Below are positions 60,191 to 64,000 of a stretch of DNA of 64,000 bases, piece after piece. The notes under the pieces were generated by a model. The model searched no databases. It saw only the letters and a program-made list of their open reading frames with translations, and was not told where the DNA came from. Position 1 is the first letter of the stretch; the number at the start of each line of letters is the position of its first letter. Source of the stretch: Eunapius fragilis. Lineage: Eukaryota > Porifera > Demospongiae > Spongillida > Spongillidae. A program made the position numbers and the translations under genes. The DNA is taken from NCBI GenBank assembly GCA_963681505.1, contig OY811989.1, forward strand, positions 3,287,692 to 3,351,691. Reading direction: 5' to 3'.

Positions 60191-60931
60191 AATTCATGAC
60201 CTATTGGAGTGGAATTTTTGTCACAATTGAAATTGATGAATGTATGTGAATCATTTAAGCACACAGGAAATGTTACGTTTCAATCTTGTATTTTGTATCA
60301 GTAAATGATTTGTTGTAGTAAATGTACATTTAACTGTTTCATTAGTTCAATCAAATGTGAAATGCCCCTCTCGACAGTTTCTACGTATAGTTTATAATTA
60401 GCAACTTAAAATTGAATACCGGGTAATATCATAGGCGGCCCCAGCGCTTACCGAAGGGATCGCGGTTGTTTGCGGCTGGAAACTATGCTTATAATTAGAA
60501 CATTACGGTACGTGACCAAATCAGAAAAGGAAACCACTCGCATATGCTCCAACGTTGTCGGTACCTTTAAATGCACAGAAATAATATGCAAACTATTTTT
60601 AACAATTCTTACACATTTCTTTATTCTAAACACTCGGTACGCACTCCCCAAATACAATGCAACAATACTGCGCAACTTGTTTATATACGGTCACGCGGGA
60701 AGCGAATATGGAGGTTGCGTTGCAAGACTCTTTCGAGCGGACTCCGGGAACGACCGATTAAGGTAGGCATCCTATCCTTTCACCATCAGACCTGGAACAA
60801 CTAGAAAACCCAATCCTTAACCGTTGACGCATTTTCTGAGACACGAAGTAGTTAGGCTTTTTATATGAATAATCGACATGCGTTACGGTTGTTCTTACGT
60901 ATATACATGCGTTTGTTAACACATATCAGGA
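60191..60931. other. Region upstream of the RAG1-N-like remnant
   Basis: No confident gene. A start codon at 60714 (ATGGAGGTTGCG) and a donor GTAGGC near 60767 suggest an upstream exon, but the phases do not join cleanly to 60930, so I leave it unassigned. Confidence 0.3.
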
Positions 60932-62593
60932 ATGGATTATCACATTACACAAGTGCAGCTACACAGCAGGGTGTGTGCCAAAAGGTTGTTAAAGGCAAAG
61001 AGCAAATGTACATCCACCATATATCTTTTCAAACCATATGCTGCAAAACTGCTAAATGCTTTTGGTATTGATACCAACAACGATGACAAGAGATTTCATC
61101 CTGAACACTTCTGTCCATCCTGCAAATGTGCATTAGACAGGGTGATCAGTGTCATGCACAGGAAAATTCACTGCAAATGTGGCACTGCCCCCTTCCAGTG
61201 GGAGAGGCATTCAGACCAGGAATGCAAGGTAGCAGGTGACTACACATGTGCCAATGTAAAATGAAGTGTTGCTATGCATACAGATGTGTGAGCACAATCA
61301 TGAAAATGCAAAAGGCGCTCTTGTGATGTGTCAATTAGAGTGCCCCTCCCCCAGTCATCTCATCTGAGCATCCTTATCCAAGACCCCCATTAGCAAAGAC
61401 CACCTTGAGTGCCCAGTATATTTGGACATTCTTACACAGCCAATGGAACAAGTTTCCCTGTTGCGCCCAGTGCATCATACATTGGGTAACAACTACAGGC
61501 TCAGTACATTGTCCTTGCTGCTGTTCATTTGAGGAAATGCACATTAAACCAGCATCAAACCTGGTGATCCTGATGTTGAAGGATGTCCTGGTGCACTGCA
61601 CAATCTGTACAAGAGATATGAGGGCTGGTATGTATGAGCATCATGAGTGCACCCCATCATTTTCATATGAGGAGCAATGATCAGCTGCTAAACTCATCAA
61701 AAGGATCAGTCCTGAGAAAGGTGTGTTTCGACTTTCTACAGGGGGAACAGTTAAGCATATTTTATGTCAACATGCACTGTTGCCATTGTTACATAATTTT
61801 ATGTTCTCACTCATTATAGCCAATAACATTCATGCATGTAACCAATGCTCACAATCCAACCACTACCATATGTACAAGGACACTCAAGTCGAGATGCTTG
61901 GAGTTGCAGGATATTCGAAGAAATAGTCAGTGTGGAGAGCCATGCATCTGCTCTGCTTCAAAGTGAAGTGCTCTCTCTTAATGATGAAGAACAGAAGTCT
62001 TTGCTAAAGGAGGTAGGCATCTCTGATGAAATAAAGATGAGGTATTAGCCATAAAAGTAGGACTTGCCATTCCATGGAATATGATACGACTGCTTAGAAG
62101 GTATCTAGAAGTCATTAACAGTCACGTGCACCATGATATCCAACATTTCAGATGGCTAAAGGCATCAAATGTGTCCCTGGCTTGTGAGGAGAGAATGCAC
62201 CATGTCTCAAAAAGGATAGTGGGTGACAAGGTGAACTGGCACCATTTTCATTTACACTAACCTCTGGTGGAGAAGAACTGCGGGCTGCCCCCCTTGTGTT
62301 CATACCAAATCTGATCCAGAAGGTCACTCAGCTTCTTGACGAGAACCACAGGTAACAGAAATTCATCTACAACATAATATATAATGGTGGACTGTTGCAG
62401 GACAGGCAGGTTAACATGGCACAATGGCATGATACCTGAAAATGAGGTGTGGTTAAAACTTGGAGGGGACAAAAGAGGAGGGACATTTAAAGCAATATAT
62501 CAAATAGTGAATGTAACAGCTCCAAACTCTGTTCAAAACACCTGTGTGTTTATTTGCTTTGCAGCGGATGACAGCTTCACTAACATACAATAA
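60932..62593 (+). pseudogene. RAG1 N-terminal-like (N-RAG-TP-type) protein remnant
   Basis: Block 1 (60932-61235): VCAKRLLKAKSK ... LNAFGIDTNNDD..HPEHFCPSC ... FQWERHSDQEC, which follows the zinc-binding region of RAG1 upstream of its RING (RAG1 has HPTEFCHNC at this place). Block 2 (about 61390-61680): a RING-like region, HLECPVYLDILTQPME and then, in a shifted frame, QCIIHWVTTTGSVHCPCC, ending in CTICTRDM...YEHHEC, again collinear with RAG1. Block 3 (about 61900-62050) is a helical, charged segment. Block 4 (62396-62593): GMIPENEVWLKLGGD..GGTFK ... PNSVQNTCVF, a conserved C-terminal region I recall from cnidarian proteins of this class. Frame changes and several missing ligands (for example SRVC for CRVC) indicate a pseudogene. 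No RAG1 catalytic core is present. Confidence 0.6.
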
Positions 62594-63311
62594 GAAAAGT
62601 AAATTCTAAGTTCAACTCCCTAGGAAGAGCATACACTGCAATACCAGACAAGGTAGAAAGGCTGAAGTGTATCCTGAAGGAATATTTAGTCAGCAATATA
62701 GCTCCTGACATGGTAGCAGCTATTCCCCTCCGAAAAAGTCACTTGATGATACCTAGACTATCGATTTACTAATCCACCATCATACGCGATCACATTACCT
62801 TGGATCAAAATGGCCGATTTTACGCAACCTTCACACCTTCGTACTAGCACTATACACACTATCGAGGTATTCACACCATCACATGACCATGCTTCCTATA
62901 GGCCTAGGAGCAACTTAAAAACCACTTCAAAAAATGCGTCAAGCTTAGTTCTAGGCAAAAAATGGTAGCACAATCTATCAAGCTTACTAGGAAAGGTTTA
63001 TTTCTGCCATCCTACGTTCCAAAAACTTAACCAAAAATTTTTTCTCGGTAGGTCCCCAATATCCGATAGCAGGTGGCTGCTTTCGAATGGCAACAGCCAG
63101 GTAGTAACACGCTAAGAGCACGTGATTTAAAGTTTTCTATAAAGTTCAAAGGCGTACCAAATCATGTAAGAGCATTGATGTGTTTATTCCCTTTAAGTAC
63201 ATTGTTGTACAGCGAATTCCACAGGCCATCGGTTGTCTAGGTGTTGCCAAGGGGACGTACGCTCATTTCAAAATTTCTGGGCGTCGGGCCTGGAGCAAAC
63301 AGCCGTGGGAA
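62594..63311. other. Non-coding stretch after the RAG1-N-like remnant
   Basis: No conserved frame. AAAATGCGTCAAG at 62932 mirrors TTGACGCATTTT near 60825 on the other side of the remnant; this could be a trace of element ends but is too short to rely on. Confidence 0.3.
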
Positions 63312-63377
63312 GGGGCCAACCCCACGAAGGGCGCCAAAGGGGGAGGGGCCAACCCCACAAAGGGCGCCTAAGGGGGA
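63312..63377 (+). repeat. 33-bp tandem repeat, two copies, near a G run
   Basis: GGGGCCAACCCCAC.AAGGGC begins at 63312 and again at 63345. A G-rich run follows at about 63499-63548, then GGCGCC-rich sequence like the inner ends of hAT-type elements. Confidence 0.85.
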
Positions 63378-63585
63378 GGGGCATTATCGATTTTGCATCT
63401 TTGTTAATCGCTATTTGTACGCTCAGATGGCTATTTTACACATAGTTACATGTAGTAATCATATTGCTACGCTACAGTAAAAATTACTTATAGGGGTTGG
63501 GGGGGAGGGGGGGGGGGGGGGGCGCCATAACCAGGGGAGGGGGGGGGGTGCCATGGCGCCCTGGGCCCACCCCCCTGGGGCCTAG

Positions 63586-63660
63586 TCTCGTACCCAGACC
63601 CAGATTCCCAACAGCTGCGGATGGATTACTTTACCGCTACGTGGAAAGTGGGTCTGGCTC
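63586..63660 (+). repeat. Dispersed TCTCGTACCCAGACC repeat, copy 2
   Basis: Starts GTCTCGTACCCAGACC, contains CAGCTGCGGATGGATTAC and ends in GTGGGTCTGGC, making short inverted ends. Related to 34481-34580. Confidence 0.55.
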
Positions 63661-63784
63661 ATAGGTCGAACTTTTTTGTTCTGTGGATTCTGAGTGTTAC
63701 GCAATCTTTGTGTCGTCACATAAATGGGTCTCGTTTTGTGTCGTCATAAACTAATTACCCCGTTGTCATAAACATCGTTGCAGA

Positions 63785-64000
63785 ATGAATGTTTACAAGG
63801 TGTGCTCGATATCTGTGTCGGACTCCAAACAAAGAAGAACGTTGGGAACGCAGTGTTCTAATGCATGCACCGCGCACCTTGTTAGATTGCTCTGTGAGTT
63901 GGGAAGTACCCAACAGGAGGCAACTGTATATGCCACGGGATATACCTGTAAAAGTTGCTATAAGGCGCTTGAAAGATGCGCAAGCCTCAACAAACAGCTC
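63785..64000 (+). CDS. Partial N-terminal exon of an unrecognised protein
   Basis: Open from ATG at 63785 to the window end (72 codons): MNVYKVCSISVSDSKQRRT ... YTCKSCYKALERCASLNKQL. A cysteine near the start and a CxxC about 50 residues later, with helices between, recall ZAD-like zinc-binding N-terminal domains, but the first pair is incomplete. No stop or donor within the window. The function is unknown; it could be host or transposon. Confidence 0.4.
   Translation, partial: MNVYKVCSISVSDSKQRRTLGTQCSNACTAHLVRLLCELGSTQQEATVYATGYTCKSCYKALERCASLNKQL

Noticed and set aside
60932-62593. A complete RAG1 or Transib-type recombinase
   Set aside because: Only N-terminal-like blocks and an uncharacterised C-terminal block are present; no RAG1 catalytic core and no RAG2-like kelch protein is visible.

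Overview
The window looks like nuclear DNA of an early-branching animal, most likely a sponge. The reasons are GT-AG introns, many only 50-70 bp long; head-to-head conserved metazoan genes (TXNDC15-like and FIP1L1-like); a single-exon seven-helix receptor; a fibrinogen-domain lectin; and a very dense load of DNA transposons, (TG)n/(CA)n tracts and poly-G/C runs. The sponge assignment is inference from gene structure and style; no marker gene settles it.

Layout. 0.2-1.2 kb: single-exon GPCR-like gene. 1.8-5.4 kb: a hAT-like non-autonomous element candidate and a decayed two-gene transposon (SWIM zinc finger plus THAP/DDE transposase) bounded by inverted repeats and TA. 6.5-15.4 kb: the ordinary chromosomal part, a three-exon TXNDC15-like gene on the minus strand and a fifteen-exon FIP1L1-like gene (608 codons, all exon phases consistent) on the plus strand, 167 bp apart. 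15.9-31.2 kb: an inverted duplication with arms of about 1.3 kb. Its left arm is split by a 3.1-kb hAT-like transposon and its spacer is filled by an 8.5-kb two-gene transposon of the Plavaka type with a perfect 8-bp target duplication, itself carrying nested elements. 33.0-34.4 kb: a hAT-like element with two younger MITEs nested in it. 34.7-35.5 kb: a two-exon secreted fibrinogen-domain protein.

35.8-58.5 kb: a giant inverted repeat (arms about 6.0 kb once later insertions are removed, spacer 0.73 kb). Each arm took a different insertion: the left a 5-kb foldback-type element made of inverted 40-bp tandem repeats, the right an intact Ty3/gypsy-type LTR retrotransposon with apparently identical LTRs. 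The sister arm preserves each empty site. A 21-bp CGATCGATG-rich minisatellite sits at the outer ends, and a third partial copy of the outer arm follows at 58.5-59.5 kb.

60.9-62.6 kb: fragments of a gene resembling the N-terminal half of RAG1 (zinc-binding region and RING) plus a conserved C-terminal region, with a frameshift; this resembles the N-RAG-TP class of elements. The window ends inside the first exon of an unrecognised zinc-binding-type protein.

How parts work together: TXNDC15 and FIP1L1 probably share a bidirectional promoter; the Plavaka-type transposase and the 306-codon companion protein are divergently arranged within one element; most of the remaining open frames are artefacts of simple or tandem repeats.
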